Under the pieces are notes generated by a model. That model searched no databases and was not told where the DNA came from. It was given only the letters and a program-made list of their open reading frames with translations. A DNA stretch of 64,000 bases from Lepidonotus clava. Its lineage: Eukaryota; Annelida; Polychaeta; Phyllodocida; Polynoidae. The position numbers and the translations under genes were made by a program. Shown piece by piece: positions 24,801 through 32,925 of this stretch. How positions within the stretch are numbered: position 1 is the first letter of the stretch; every line of letters starts with the position of its first letter. The stretch spans positions 72,106,374-72,170,373 of the forward strand of contig OW387133.1 in the NCBI GenBank assembly GCA_936440205.1, read 5' to 3'.

Positions 24801-27532
24801 GTGTTTCGGTTAGTCATTTTAAGAATGTCGGTAGATGGGTATTCTCGGATTCGGTAATCCGGGCACTTGTAGGTGGCGCTACAGTCATCCCCTTAGTGAT
24901 TGGTGCAAACAACAACCTAGCGACGTGTATTCTGATATGTCAGAGGATAAATGATGGATAATTGTTGACATTCCAAAACATCCTGGACAGGTAGATATAA
25001 GATTTGTGTCAAAATGATGAGAGAGAAACAACTACTACAGAAACAACCCTTTAAAACATTCCTATAGCCAGGAGAACTTGCCGGTACAGGCCCCTTCGCA
25101 CCCTGTTGTTGTCGGAGAGGTGTTAGGCTAGTGGGCCGTCCAGGTGACCCTGTCAGCTCGGCCTACCGGGCCCTAGAGTTGGCCAGCTTTTACACAACCG
25201 GTTCGCACTATTTTCGCGTTGCTGGTCATCACAAGGCATATATGTGAACTTTTCTTAGAGCACTTTAGATTATCATTTGTATTTTAGCAAATTTGTTTGG
25301 TTTAAAGTTATATATTAAGCCCCCTATATCTCCTGTTCATGACGCGGGAAAGGGTAACCAGGGAGTTGTATTCACCAGTTGCTACGTGCTCACGTGACCG
25401 GATGAACTAGTCCCGAATCTGAGAATTGTGCTTAGCATGCTACCTGTGGCGTAGCAAGGGCAAAGCATGAAAATCTCTCCTGTTCTCCACCCCCACAACA
25501 CGCCAAAGATAAATAATCCGTGGAAGAAAAAAGTGCAGGCTGTAGGGGCGTGGCGGGGCCAGCCCGTGAACGGGTACGGCGGTGGGCACGGAGGAGTCTG
25601 CCTACGTCTTGGGTCTCCGTGTGCACTGCACAAGGTGTGACAATGGCGCGAAGACAAGGGGCGGCCGCCCCTACACGCCAGAGGTCCTGACCCCGACTAT
25701 GGGCCCTTTATGTAAACCTCGCTATAAACCGCTAACTTGCTTCAGCCGGCCGACCCACAGGTCAGGCGGCCCCTCCCAGCCGGTGCCCGTCCCCCCGCCA
25801 CACACCAGGTAACAGCAGCCTGCCCTCACCCCCCCCCCCCCCCCCCCCCATCTCCCACAGCCAGGTTATACACACCCCGATTACTAGTGGCCTGCAGCAC
25901 CGCAGTAATTGAGGGGTGCAAATCCTTTCTCCTGATACCCTGACCCCGGGGTCAGGTGGCTATGACCTGTTTGGCTTGTCGACACACGGAGTTTTGCAAC
26001 AATTGAATGGCAGAGATAATAACAAGAGTAGGAATGTGAAGGGCGGGAAAACCTTTATCGCGACCACTTTATCGGTGTTGGCAGAGGTACGAGGCCGTCA
26101 TAACATCCAGAGGGGGTCTGGATACACAGGGCATGTCCTGGCTGTGAACTCCCACGTCAAGCTTTATCAGATGGAATCAGCTTCAAAAAGAGAGAAAATA
26201 ATATAATACAATTAGATGCATTAATATGGTACCTGTTTACCTCGGTCGTTATTATTTCATTTATCAAAAACTAATGGCAACTGTGAACGATCCCAGCAAG
26301 TTGCGATTCTGTATGATTAAGCCCCACAGATCTTAGCGAGGTGATATTCAGCTATTAGTGTTTGCCACCTTTCCATTTTTCCAGTACTCAAATACTGTAC
26401 CTGCACACAAAAAACAGGCAACTAGTTCACTGCAATTTATCTCTGGGTTCCTTTTCCATTGACTGCATTATAAATGCACACAAACTCTGAATACTTTAAT
26501 ATCATTGAAAGTGCCTCCGGCACATGAATTCCACAATTTTGCAAGAACCAATATAAATATGTTCTTCCTTTCAATTTTGTCAAATATGATAATGATTCAA
26601 AAACAAATTCTTTAACAGATGCAACCACTGTGAACTGTCATTCACATATTATGTCTGCACAGTAGTTACTGTGCAGACTTATATCTACACAGTAGCTACT
26701 GCACAGACATTTGTCTACTCAGTGGCTACTAGCTGTGTGGACAGATTTTGTCGGTTACTAGCGTTCTGCCTTTCCCCTTACATAGATATGCATGAGTTAA
26801 TACACCAGCATTTATCTTAACTACCACTCAGTCCCTGGCTGACTCATGTATCTGAAAGGTGGCTAGTATGTCAAAGATAGGGCTTGGGTAAAGATTGGAA
26901 GCAACACTGTTTTCTTATAAGGAAGTGAATAACGCTAACATCATCAGTAGACGAATAAAACTTGAGAATCATTGTATTAAATAATATGGTCAGCAATAAC
27001 ACAGATGGAATTTGTCAGACTGAATACATTGCTAAACTTGTTGTTTTTCATTGCAGAACGAAGCGGCGGTCCAGCAGGCGGTTCATCGAACCCAGGAGGC
27101 CCAGGTTACCCTTACCAGCACGGCCCCCACGGAGGGCCCCCGCCCCTCGCCCAGACCTACCCACCCCCGTCCTCCACGTCTCAGTTCAACAACCTGCCGC
27201 CCCAGTCGGCACCCCCCTACCCGCGGGCCGGGGGTGGTCCTGGCTACGGCCCCCACAACCACCACCCACCTGGCCCCGCCCACCCCCACCAACACCCCCA
27301 CCAGCACCCCCCACCGCCCCCTCCTCCACCCCCACCCGCCGCTCAAGGTACCTCCTCCACGGCGCCCTACAACAGCGCCCCGTACAGCGCGCCCCACGCC
27401 CAGTACAGCACGGCCGGCCCGCCCCCTCCCCCACCACCCCCTCCACGGCCCTTTGCCCCTTCCTACGGCCAGCAGCCTCCACCGGGCAACATCAAGATCC
27501 TGCGGGACTACCAGCACCCCAAACAGCACTGA
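675..27532 (+). CDS. SETD5/KMT2E-family chromatin regulator, C-terminal part (8 exons)
   Basis: Spliced coding region join(675..837,1175..1434,1648..4155,5027..5321,7996..8169,11333..11446,15574..15891,27057..27532), 4,308 nt including TGA, so 1,435 residues; it continues upstream of the window. All introns are GT-AG and all phases agree. Homology is by recalled family motifs: RWLRQA (vertebrate RWLKQA), TPLKKRR, NGFKPHLSPITPATP, VSLLEYRKR, SVERVRE and a proline-rich C-terminus occur in the same order in KMT2E and SETD5. Family members carry a PHD finger and an atypical SET domain near the N-terminus, associate with HDAC/NCoR-type complexes and shape histone acetylation and transcription in the nucleus; those domains are not in this window. 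Vertebrates have two paralogues, and this looks like the single pre-duplication type (inference), so I give no symbol. The protein here is mostly disordered, unusually long between the NGFKP and VSLLEYRKR blocks. Confidence 0.9.
838..1174 (+). other. Intron a-b
   Basis: 337-bp AT-rich intron from GTGCGT to CTTTTCAG. It contains two TTCTTTTCTTTCCCTTCCCAT-like pyrimidine blocks near 864-905. No repeat or RNA gene is evident. Confidence 0.8.
1175..1434 (+). CDS. SETD5/KMT2E homologue, exon b (TPLKKRR / SPITPATP blocks)
   Basis: The acceptor ends TTTTCAG at 1174 and CT completes an Ala codon with the last G of the previous exon. The peptide begins ADFVTPLKKRR, matching the DLTTPLKKRR block of KMT2E, a likely basic nuclear-localisation stretch. 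Next comes a TPPYPPTPSTPTPTGS phosphorylatable SP/TP segment, then V-K-V-E (about 1333-1344), a consensus SUMO-acceptor motif, then MNGFKPHLSPITPATP, matching the NGYKPIYSPVTPVTPG block. The donor is AAT|GTAATT at 1435, phase 0. This is the best-conserved part of the protein in the window. Confidence 0.9.
1435..1647 (+). other. Intron b-c
   Basis: Short 213-bp AT-rich intron, GTAATT to TTTTCCAG, with T-rich tracts. Nothing else is visible. Confidence 0.8.
1648..4155 (+). CDS. SETD5/KMT2E homologue, exon c (giant acidic Ser-rich exon)
   Basis: One uninterrupted 2,508-bp exon, 836 codons, from TTTTCCAG|TTTAAC to AGG|GTATGT, phase 0 at both ends. It starts FNPNPHFNLIQHLHEDRR. The N-terminal ~150 residues are mixed, with an acidic DTDTEDSRMEEVF patch, a short helix-like segment around HKLALKAEQQRQEG and a K-rich SEPDYKIELKPDLKP region. 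The rest is acidic, Ser/Glu/Thr-rich and low-complexity, with a tandem MERTES-type repeat near 2149-2226, acidic clusters such as EEYELEEGECVSDSEE, a STSSPRSQ region, and Ser-rich tracts and an Ala run at the end. No folded domain is recognisable. It sits between the SPITPATP and VSLLEYRKR blocks, where vertebrate relatives have, as I recall, a few hundred residues, so it is probably a lineage-specific expansion. Confidence 0.85.
4156..5026 (+). other. Intron c-d
   Basis: 871-bp AT-rich intron, GTATGT to TTTTGTAG. It contains a 171-bp MITE (listed separately at 4614-4784). The rest is unremarkable. Confidence 0.8.
4614..4784. mobile_element. hAT-like MITE in intron
   Basis: The element has perfect 13-bp terminal inverted repeats, CAGGGATGTAAGT at the left and ACTTACATCCCTG at the right. 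A 6-bp direct repeat ATTCTA lies immediately outside each end (4608-4613 and 4785-4790), a plausible target-site duplication. The interior is AT-rich and non-coding. CAGGG-type ends suggest the hAT superfamily, whose duplications are usually 8 bp, so the assignment is tentative. The perfect termini suggest a fairly young insertion. Confidence 0.75.
5027..5321 (+). CDS. SETD5/KMT2E homologue, exon d (VSLLEYRKR block)
   Basis: The acceptor is TTTTTGTAG at 5026. The exon opens VSLLEYRKRMKQKGRDG, matching the KVSLLEYRKRQREARKSG-type block of KMT2E and SETD5, a diagnostic motif of the family. A poly-serine tract follows, encoded largely by repeated TCG and ending STSSSTSSSPLPSPGSS. The exon finishes with a less repetitive segment reading DPRGYSMSPKDLNIETPP then LPLFDKYSNPADRQLHK. 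The donor is AAAG|GTAGGT at 5322, phase 1. The TCG repeats make the tract a likely site of length polymorphism. Confidence 0.9.
5322..7995 (+). other. Intron d-e
   Basis: 2,674-bp intron, GTAGGT to CCCCTCAG. Positions ~5650-6400 are a mixed or GC-rich island standing out from AT-rich flanks, with several GGCC-type words and ACGCGTCGAC, a possible conserved regulatory block (no direct proof). The remainder is AT-rich with no recognised repeat or RNA gene. Confidence 0.7.
7996..8169 (+). CDS. SETD5/KMT2E homologue, exon e (SVERVRE block)
   Basis: 174-bp exon between CCCCTCAG and AAAG|GTAAAT, phase 1 at both ends. It encodes GGPNSTSREDEDPETRWNT, then AATSVERVREQTLSLTERLRR, then EFGVEATESDAEEDERTK. 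SVERVREQ corresponds to the SVEQVRERSYQRALLL block of KMT2E/SETD5 and is probably an amphipathic helix bordered by acidic stretches. This assigns the exon firmly to the same gene although the flanking introns are kilobases long. Confidence 0.85.
8170..11332 (+). other. Intron e-f
   Basis: 3,163-bp intron. It contains a CCCACCC-rich low-complexity stretch near 8741-8860, a 12-base poly-G run at 9266-9277 and GC-richer segments near 9340-9540, 10180-10440 and 10840-10950. No coding exon, transposon end or RNA gene could be supported. Confidence 0.7.
11333..11446 (+). CDS. SETD5/KMT2E homologue, exon f (proline-rich)
   Basis: 114-bp exon after a TTTTTTTCTCACTACTTCAG acceptor; AA completes a Glu codon. 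It encodes ERRRLAGVVGGPSS followed by two polyproline runs (seven and six Pro) separated by AGK, then ATKTATHN. The donor is AATG|GTGAGT, a near-consensus site, phase 1. KMT2E has comparable polyproline runs in its C-terminal third; such runs can bind SH3, WW or profilin-type domains (family knowledge, not shown here). Exon length and phase symmetry mean it could be skipped without breaking the frame. Confidence 0.85.
11447..15573 (+). other. Intron f-g
   Basis: 4,127-bp intron. 11640-14370 is AT-rich with no recognised element; a 17-base poly-G run lies at 13902-13918 and a C-rich run near 14410-14427. 14580-15180 is a GC-rich island (listed separately). No further exon is supported. Confidence 0.7.
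14560..15180. promoter_or_regulatory. Candidate intronic enhancer island
   Basis: This GC-rich block is embedded in AT-rich intron and holds at least five homeodomain-type AATTA/TAATTG cores within 450 bp (for example in GGTAATTGTCGG, CGTAATTAGG, GTCAATTAGC, GCGAATTAGC and GGTAATTGCC). It has no coding potential consistent with the gene. The composition contrast and clustering suggest a cis-regulatory element. This is inference from composition only; interspecies alignment is needed to show constraint. Confidence 0.3.
15574..15891 (+). CDS. SETD5/KMT2E homologue, exon g (Pro/Gln-rich)
   Basis: 318-bp exon from CCCTCAG|TAGGTG to AACA|GTAAGT, phase 1 at both ends. It encodes VGEGGQLMYGGSQGMGH, polyproline/His runs, a Met/Gly/Pro-rich middle, a Gln/Ala/Pro region (HQQAQQAPQQQAPQPAP) and a less simple end, NMRNLMAIPSYTTKHFN, which may be a short linear motif. 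The acceptor is a CAGTAG tandem (15571-15576), so use of the second AG would drop one valine. The proline/glutamine-rich composition matches the C-terminal third of KMT2E. Confidence 0.85.
19420..19519. repeat. Poly-C / poly-G tract cluster
   Basis: Within 100 bp there are 18 consecutive C, a GGCCGGCCGGCCGGG segment, 12 consecutive G, and 17 consecutive G. On a single strand the C-run can pair with the G-runs, and the G-runs can form quadruplexes. Run lengths may be inexact because sequencing and assembly handle such tracts poorly. Confidence 0.85.
20640..21290. promoter_or_regulatory. Candidate intronic regulatory island
   Basis: GC-rich block inside the last intron. It holds several CAGGTG/CACCTG-type E-box or Snail/Zeb-like words (near 20800, 21148, 21166, 21186 and 21258) and pyrimidine-rich CCCTCCC stretches. 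No transposon ends are seen. The call rests on composition and motif clustering only. Confidence 0.25.
26653..26735. repeat. Array of three short palindromes
   Basis: The first unit (26653-26678) is a perfect 12-bp inverted repeat, GTCTGCACAGTA / TACTGTGCAGAC, with a 2-base spacer. The second centres on the perfect palindrome CAGTAGCTACTG (about 26690-26701) inside TCTACA...ACAGA. The third is a degenerate relative (GTCTACTCAGTGGCTACTAG...). Unit spacing is roughly 35-40 bp. The array lies ~320 bp upstream of the final coding exon. Confidence 0.8.
27057..27532 (+). CDS. SETD5/KMT2E homologue, terminal coding exon
   Basis: The acceptor TTTTTCATTGCAG ends at 27056; AA completes a Lys codon with the previous A. 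The exon encodes KRSGGPAGGSSNPGGPGYPY, then a Pro/His/Gly-rich region with QHPHQHP and a ten-residue Pro run, then Ala/Ser/Tyr-rich SAPYSAPHAQYS, another long Pro run and a distinct end, GNIKILRDYQHPKQH, before TGA at 27530-27532. The Pro/His composition resembles the C-terminus of KMT2E, but the last residues do not match what I recall of the vertebrate ends. GC content is very high, so both alternative forward frames are also open for 170-220 codons; only this frame matches the splice phase and ends in a plausible stop. Confidence 0.88.
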
Positions 27533-27669
27533 GCACCCCCGCCCGCCACTGCCGCCCTGACGAGCTGCTCAGGGCCGAGAGGAGGAGCTGCTCAGGGGTG
27601 GGACGGCCCGGGGAGTGACCCCCTGCCGGGTCTCACCTGGGGACAGCTGCCCGGAAAGACAGAAGGTCC

Positions 27670-27702
27670 GACCAACGAGTATATATAGCATACTCGTTGG
27701 TC
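27670..27702 (+). ncRNA. Hairpin in the 3' UTR
   Basis: Perfect 13-bp stem: arm GACCAACGAGTAT (27670-27682), loop of 7 bases (27683-27689), arm ATACTCGTTGGTC (27690-27702). Two further pairs are possible after a C-C mismatch, and CCCGG/CCGGG segments outside could close a larger structure. It begins 138 nt after the stop codon. The stem is too short for a standard miRNA precursor, so a cis-acting RNA element is likelier. Function is unknown. Confidence 0.6.
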
Positions 27703-29702
27703 CGAGTGAGAAGTGGACCCGGGAGGTTCCCCAGGGACACCTCCAATCTACTAGCCGTCGTCGCTTATTGCTGCCGCCGCTAAACCTGAGGTGTCCCACA
27801 ATACAGAAAGACAATGCTGCCAGATACATATTCATACATGTACCTTCCCAGTTATACTGCCATGCCCTACAATATTATATAGATATATACGAGGGCCCTG
27901 CGCAACGATGTCGCCGGAGTTTCGTTCTTGACTTTTGTGTTGTTTGTGGCCAGGGGCCCAGAGATGAGAACAAGGACTCCAAAGTCGAAAAAAGACAGTT
28001 CATGCGCAGCTCAACACGTTAGGAGTGCTAGGATTTGATTCGAGTTCTCGGATGTTTTGAAAAGAAAACAAGAAACAAACTGAGGAACTGCACCCAGTCC
28101 TCTGTGTACATTGTAACAGTGACAGGACCGGCTCCTGAGAGACCATGCCCACTTATGGACAGAGCATGGTCTTCTAATAGACGCCACGCATATAGAATTA
28201 TGATACACACACCAAACGTCGCAACCATGCATTCATTCACACACATAGAAAACAATGACAGACTAAAACAAGGTTGTTTCTCAATTGTACATAGTCTTTT
28301 CACTGAGATGATAATCGTCATACTAACGATTACTACTTTGAGGTTGGCACTGGGCGCTGTGGCTGCCATTAAAAATGCCGTGGACTGCTTAACTCTTTGA
28401 CTATTGTATATTACATGTTTGATGACGGTATGTCTGACGGTGGCCATGACGTAGGCGCTGCCCCAGCCTTCACACAGAGAGGAGCGTGTGGAACCTGTAC
28501 AGTATCGGCATTAGTGGCCCACACGGCGAGTAGTAGTTGACGGAGGGAGGGAGGGAACCGGGGAGAGCGCCGCTACTAGAGCGCCTCCCCACCACACAGA
28601 CTGATCAGAGGGGGGACGTGATCCCAGATTGAGGAATCAAACACAACTGTAGTTACTTTAAGTGTCCGCTGCTTGAGATGGGCAGACACAAACTCCTTGT
28701 AAATAGTAGTCGGAAAAATAGATGGTAGTTTCAACAGAAAGGTGTGTTGTTCGACTTACTCTCTGCCACTACTAGAGTGGCAGGAGGAGTTTTTTGTCCT
28801 AGTGTCCGGTCAATGGAGAAACCCCGTCACCTGTAAATCTGAGTGCACTTTGTCGTGTCTTTTCCCTCCCTCTTGTGTCTCATCATCACGTGGCTGCTAG
28901 TGCCCGCCCAATTATGACAGACTAACTCCATAATTACAGTATGGTGTAGAAGTGATTCGGTCTCCGGCCCCCGGCGCCGCCGCCCAGGGCCCGCCGGCGG
29001 CAACTGGAGACAATTCGATGTACAGCAAACTTCTTTTTTATATTTGTGCTAGTTGCAATGGTAAATACGGCTTTGTAGTACACCATTGTATTGAAGTTCA
29101 TATTTTGCTGGAGTAATTTTTATAACGTTGAAAGCAGCTATTTGAGGTGTGTAGATGATAGAGAAAGAGGGAGAGTTGAAAGAAGAACTCTAGATTCAAT
29201 ATAATCAGCTGGCATTGAGTAGCTAGAACGCCGGTATATTTTGGAGAATCAGATAAATAGGAAGAGAGTCATTAATCAGTGTTGCTTGTACAAAATTGAT
29301 AGCTTTTTTTCATAATTCGATTCAAAGAAATCAGAGGATCCGCAATCAGTTTGTATGCTTTTGGTTGTTCATTATGTCCTAACATGGACTTATCAAGTGA
29401 TTCATTTTTTTAACGGATACTAACTAAACAATGGAAGAAAACGGTGTTATAGATGATGTAAATCGGGTTTACTCTGACCTTAAAAAGGGTCTTTGTTCAT
29501 GTATGAAAAGGAAAGGTTTTGTTCAAAGCTGTTTAACGGCATGCACAGATCTCTGGTACTACTTGGTTTAAAATAGTTGTTCTTGTTCAACTTCAAGTTC
29601 ATCCTCAGATTCCCTCACCAATTGACTAGGAGTGCTTCTCCCGATCTTTCTAATGTTTCATGTAATTTCAAATTATAAGACTATTACATATTTATGTTTT
29701 CT

Positions 29703-29708
29703 AATAAA
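29703..29708 (+). terminator. Possible upstream poly(A) signal
   Basis: AATAAA in AT-rich DNA, with another AATAAA at 29890-29895. Neither has as clear a GU/U-rich downstream region as the site at 30156. Confidence 0.3.
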
Positions 29709-30155
29709 AACAGAAGGGACTATATTATTGTTAAGACCTGACCCTGGATAGTGAATAACTTAACTTTTGTAGAAAAAAACAGGATGAAAATTCCTAATTT
29801 AAAATGTCACTTATGGAATTTAGTAGTCTAAATCCCCATAACTTAATAAGCGATTCTGCCAGTACTCTTTTTAGCATTATTTATTGTAAAATAAAGCAAA
29901 ACCCGATTCTTCTTTAGGAACCTACCGTATGTAATAAGTGCTTCATATTGACGAACTTCTTACCTGCCCTTGTACAAATCCATAATCCCACCAATAATAG
30001 GCCAAACCGTGTAGCCTTCTGGTGTTGTCGTTCTCATGTCGCCAGTCGTGCAGGTTGGGTTTGGTCTTATACTGCAGGCCGTGGCTTCCCCTGATCAGAC
30101 CCCACCAAGAAGCCACTGCACACAAAGCCTCAACATCAGTGTACCGTGTACAGTC

Positions 30156-30161
30156 AATAAA
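30156..30161 (+). terminator. Probable poly(A) signal of the SETD5/KMT2E homologue
   Basis: AATAAA is followed 15-60 nt later by a T/GT-rich region (CCTGTTGTCTTCCTGTC and TTTTGTC around 30197-30219), as expected of a cleavage and polyadenylation site. It defines the likely transcript end near 30175-30190. Confidence 0.5.
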
Positions 30162-30189
30162 AGTATTCCTGTCCAGTGTATTAACAATA

Positions 30190-31545
30190 ACTCTCCTGTT
30201 GTCTTCCTGTCTTTTGTCTAGTCTTACTTATAGATTTGTATTAGTCTATTGGCAAAAGCCCATTTTTGACCCGCGATTTTTTTTTTTATAAATAATCATC
30301 AATGTTTAGTTATTCTACAAATTTACATTATGTCCTTTACAAATATAAATTTAAACCTTGTGATTTACAATTATTTCTGGCTCCTCACACGCAAAGAAAC
30401 CTTTATTCTGATTCATTTAAATGATTTAAATTGTATTTTTCAACTTTTTTTTTTATTTAAATATGACTAACTTGAGTTGCCCAAAGATTTCAGCTTGGCA
30501 CCCAGCAGATTTGAATTCAGGAGATTCGGTAGATATAGAATCATTGAAAAAAGCACTGCGTGTATAGACGCAAAGTCAAGGTATACTTCTGGCCAATAGG
30601 CTATATAGGGCTTACAAAGAAACAAATATAGCGTTGCAATTAGATAACCATATGTGTGTAAAACTTTTGAGCAAAATATTCAGACTCTAAGGCAGGAAGC
30701 TAAATGGAGATTTTGGTAGTTAACATCTTTGCGGAGCCATATTTCTAATATAATTTCAACGATTATATTTAATAAAAACGTTGAGTATTCGGATTTCAAT
30801 CTATATAAAACAATATGCCCAATTAAATTCAGTTCAAAGTAGTGTTTTTAGTGACTGTTGGAAAGAATCTCATATCATGGGCAAAACCTTGGCTTTGCTT
30901 CATTCCAAGATGCGCACTTTGAATTGTACATGGTTTTAGCTAAGACAAATTTTAAGGTAGCATTTCTAATGCGATAGTTTGGCACCTCTTAGTAGGCCCT
31001 AAGTTATGTCTATAGATGCACATTGCACCAATCAGAATAATACACTTTTGCATAAGGGTTTTGAAAATGAGGAGCTTAACAATGAATGATCAAAGGTTTT
31101 ATTTTTATAACAAAAATTTAGAGGTACGCATACACATTAATACAGAAACATCAGTGCAATATATAGGCCTTTACTGATATATGATCTATACCTATATAAA
31201 TTATGCATTTATAAATACAAATTTAGTAAATAAGTCCCCCTCCATCATTCACAACCAATCACGACAGTCAAGGCCCTTATGACCACCTGGAAGCAATGTG
31301 TGAATTTGTGACACCTTGGCCGCCTCCGCATCTTCACCACCTCCTGGCCAGGATGTGCATGATTTGTAATACACCTCTGCAATACACAACTGCTGTTGGT
31401 AACGGAATTAACTCATCATAAAGTGCTTAACTCTGAAATTGGTTGCATCCTCCTCCTCATTTTTGCTTGGATACCCATTGTTCTACGTGATTTTCTTATT
31501 ACGCTATATGTAACTTATTCTGACACCTTCGTCCCTCTGCACCTA
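30190..31545. other. AT-rich intergenic DNA
   Basis: AT-rich, with no open frame, inverted-repeat element or RNA gene that I can support. A somewhat GC-richer patch lies at 31255-31400. Confidence 0.6.
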
Positions 31546-32111
31546 CAGGCCCGTACCCAGTGGAGGGGAAGGTGGGGAGGGGGGGGCACCCCCCCACAGA
31601 GCATCAGTGATGAGTAGTTCCACCCAGGTAGGAATATTCACGTTCTTCAAAATTCTTTATAGTAAGAAATTAGAAGGAAAGTTCCATTGAAACACCTCAC
31701 CTACCATTCTTTTCTTTTTGAAAAACCTTTGCAATGCCACCTTATGATATACTAACTTATCAATTCAGCAGTCAAGAACCCAAATCTGGCCATTGCCAGC
31801 CATGGGTAGTTCCCCAAATCTGGCCTTAACCACAAAGAAAAATAGCAGAAGTTTTCCAAACAGAACATTCTAGGTAATAAACAACCCACCAGGATTTATA
31901 CATTCTGTATACCAGAGAAAATCTGATCTAATGTCGCAAATTGAAATATTATTTGATGCATAGTTTTATTCTTTGCTCCCATTTATACTATAAAATTGTA
32001 CATTGAACTTGTTAAGTATTTTTCTGATATTACTTCCCCCAAAACATAGAAGAGTTCCACTTTGTGGAACTGACCACACACCCCCCACGGCCAACCCTGG
32101 GCACGGCCCTG
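31546..32111. mobile_element. Possible degenerate DNA transposon (MITE-like)
   Basis: The left end CAGGCCCGTACCCAG and the right end, read in reverse, CAGGGCCGTGCCCAGG are imperfect inverted repeats. Each is followed inward by a G-rich/C-rich GGGGGG-CCCCCC block, as in common hAT-like MITEs with CAGGG..CGT..CCCAGG ends. Flanks GCACCTAC and GGACCTAC are similar but offset by a base. The interior is AT-rich and non-coding. Boundaries are approximate. Confidence 0.45.
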
Positions 32112-32290
32112 GGACCTACATCCACTCCATTTGTATTCTCCACAACTTTAGAGAGGAAAGAGCAACAAATGAGCAATTTCATGCAACTATGGCGTTCTTC
32201 AGTTCAAAACATAAATACATTGGTTAAACTTTGACCATAATGATATACTGAATATTAAACCCTTCCTCGTATAATGTTCTGAAAGTGATA

Positions 32291-32566
32291 CCCGTTTCAG
32301 ACTACCGCCTATGATGCGCATCAAAGCGCTTTGAAGCGCATCAGTTCGTATCCTGGGTTGTGTCTGAAATGAACCAAAGTCTACAATGCGCATCAACTTA
32401 CACAATTTTAGGCTACGAGTCCATCATTTTATGCTACGAATCCGTCATTTTAGGCTACGAATCCATCATGTTAAGCTACGAACACTGGCGCCAGCTTGGC
32501 GGGAGTTATAATTATAGATGCGGTTCACTTTGGTTCGCTTCGCTTTGCTGTGTAGTCTGAAATGGG
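32291..32566. mobile_element. TA-flanked MITE with internal 21-bp repeats
   Basis: The ends are CCCGTTTCAGACTAC and GTAGTCTGAAATGGG, inverted repeats with one mismatch, each flanked by TA (32289-32290 and 32567-32568), as in Tc1/mariner-type elements. The interior carries GCGCATCAAAGCGCTTTGAAGC palindromic sequence and a 21-bp tandem repeat (listed separately). There is no transposase, so it is non-autonomous. Confidence 0.75.
32408..32483. repeat. 21-bp tandem repeat, ~3.6 copies
   Basis: Units of the type TTAGGCTACGAATCCATCATT begin at 32408, 32429, 32450 and (partial) 32471, differing at 1-4 positions. They lie inside the MITE at 32291-32566. The period is a multiple of three and leaves an open frame, but there is no sign of a gene. 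Confidence 0.85.
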
Positions 32567-32925
32567 TATAAGGCAGGGTGATAGTTAAAAACCATGTTAT
32601 CCGCTTAAACTTTTAATAGTTATAGTATTCAGTAACAATTCCCTAAAATGTCACGTTCAATTTGGGGGAAAACTAATCAGAACTATATTGCCTGCTCATG
32701 AGTATATATCATGCCCCTCTAACGCGAATCCAATCACGTGTCCCCTGTATTGCATGCCCAGAGAAGAATGACAGAGAAATAAGGAAGAAAAAATTCTATA
32801 ATAGGTTGTATAGAAATTGAATTCCAGGATCGAAAAGATCTGTATAATGGTTCTAAACTATTGACATAATTTTAGTTTGGGCAATCAAACTGACTTCAGT
32901 ATTGCTATAACTGTTTAGCTGTTGA

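Larger units (their letters stand above)
15892..27056 (+). other. Last intron (11.2 kb)
   Basis: 11,165-bp intron, GTAAGT to TTTTTCATTGCAG. AT-rich sequence alternates with GC-rich islands at about 16640-16960, 18180-18530, 19400-19700, 20040-20280, 20640-21290, 22020-22450, 24300-24660, 25080-25200 and 25540-25900. Long homopolymers occur at 19420-19437 (C), 19480-19491 (G), 19503-19519 (G), 22303-22321 (G) and 25829-25849 (C). A palindrome array is listed at 26653-26735. Some open frames of 80-160 codons occur (for example near 21152-21562 and 23566-23910), but none has family resemblance or fitting splice context. The islands are candidate regulatory elements only. Confidence 0.65.
27533..30180 (+). 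other. 3' UTR of the SETD5/KMT2E homologue
   Basis: Non-coding sequence after the stop. It is GC-rich for the first ~150 bp, holds GC-rich islands near 28430-28640 and 28950-29010, and then becomes AT-rich. I see no AATAAA before 29703, and the best poly(A) signal is at 30156, so a UTR of about 2.6 kb is inferred. The true end could be earlier through ATTAAA (~28369) or other variants. Confidence 0.5.

Noticed and set aside
26962-27618. Overlapping forward open frames of 218 and 169 codons, and minus-strand frames
   Set aside because: Shadows of the GC-rich terminal exon; they do not fit the splice phase and have no family match.
27670-27702. miRNA precursor
   Set aside because: The continuous stem is only 13 bp, shorter than the ~22 bp needed for a mature duplex.
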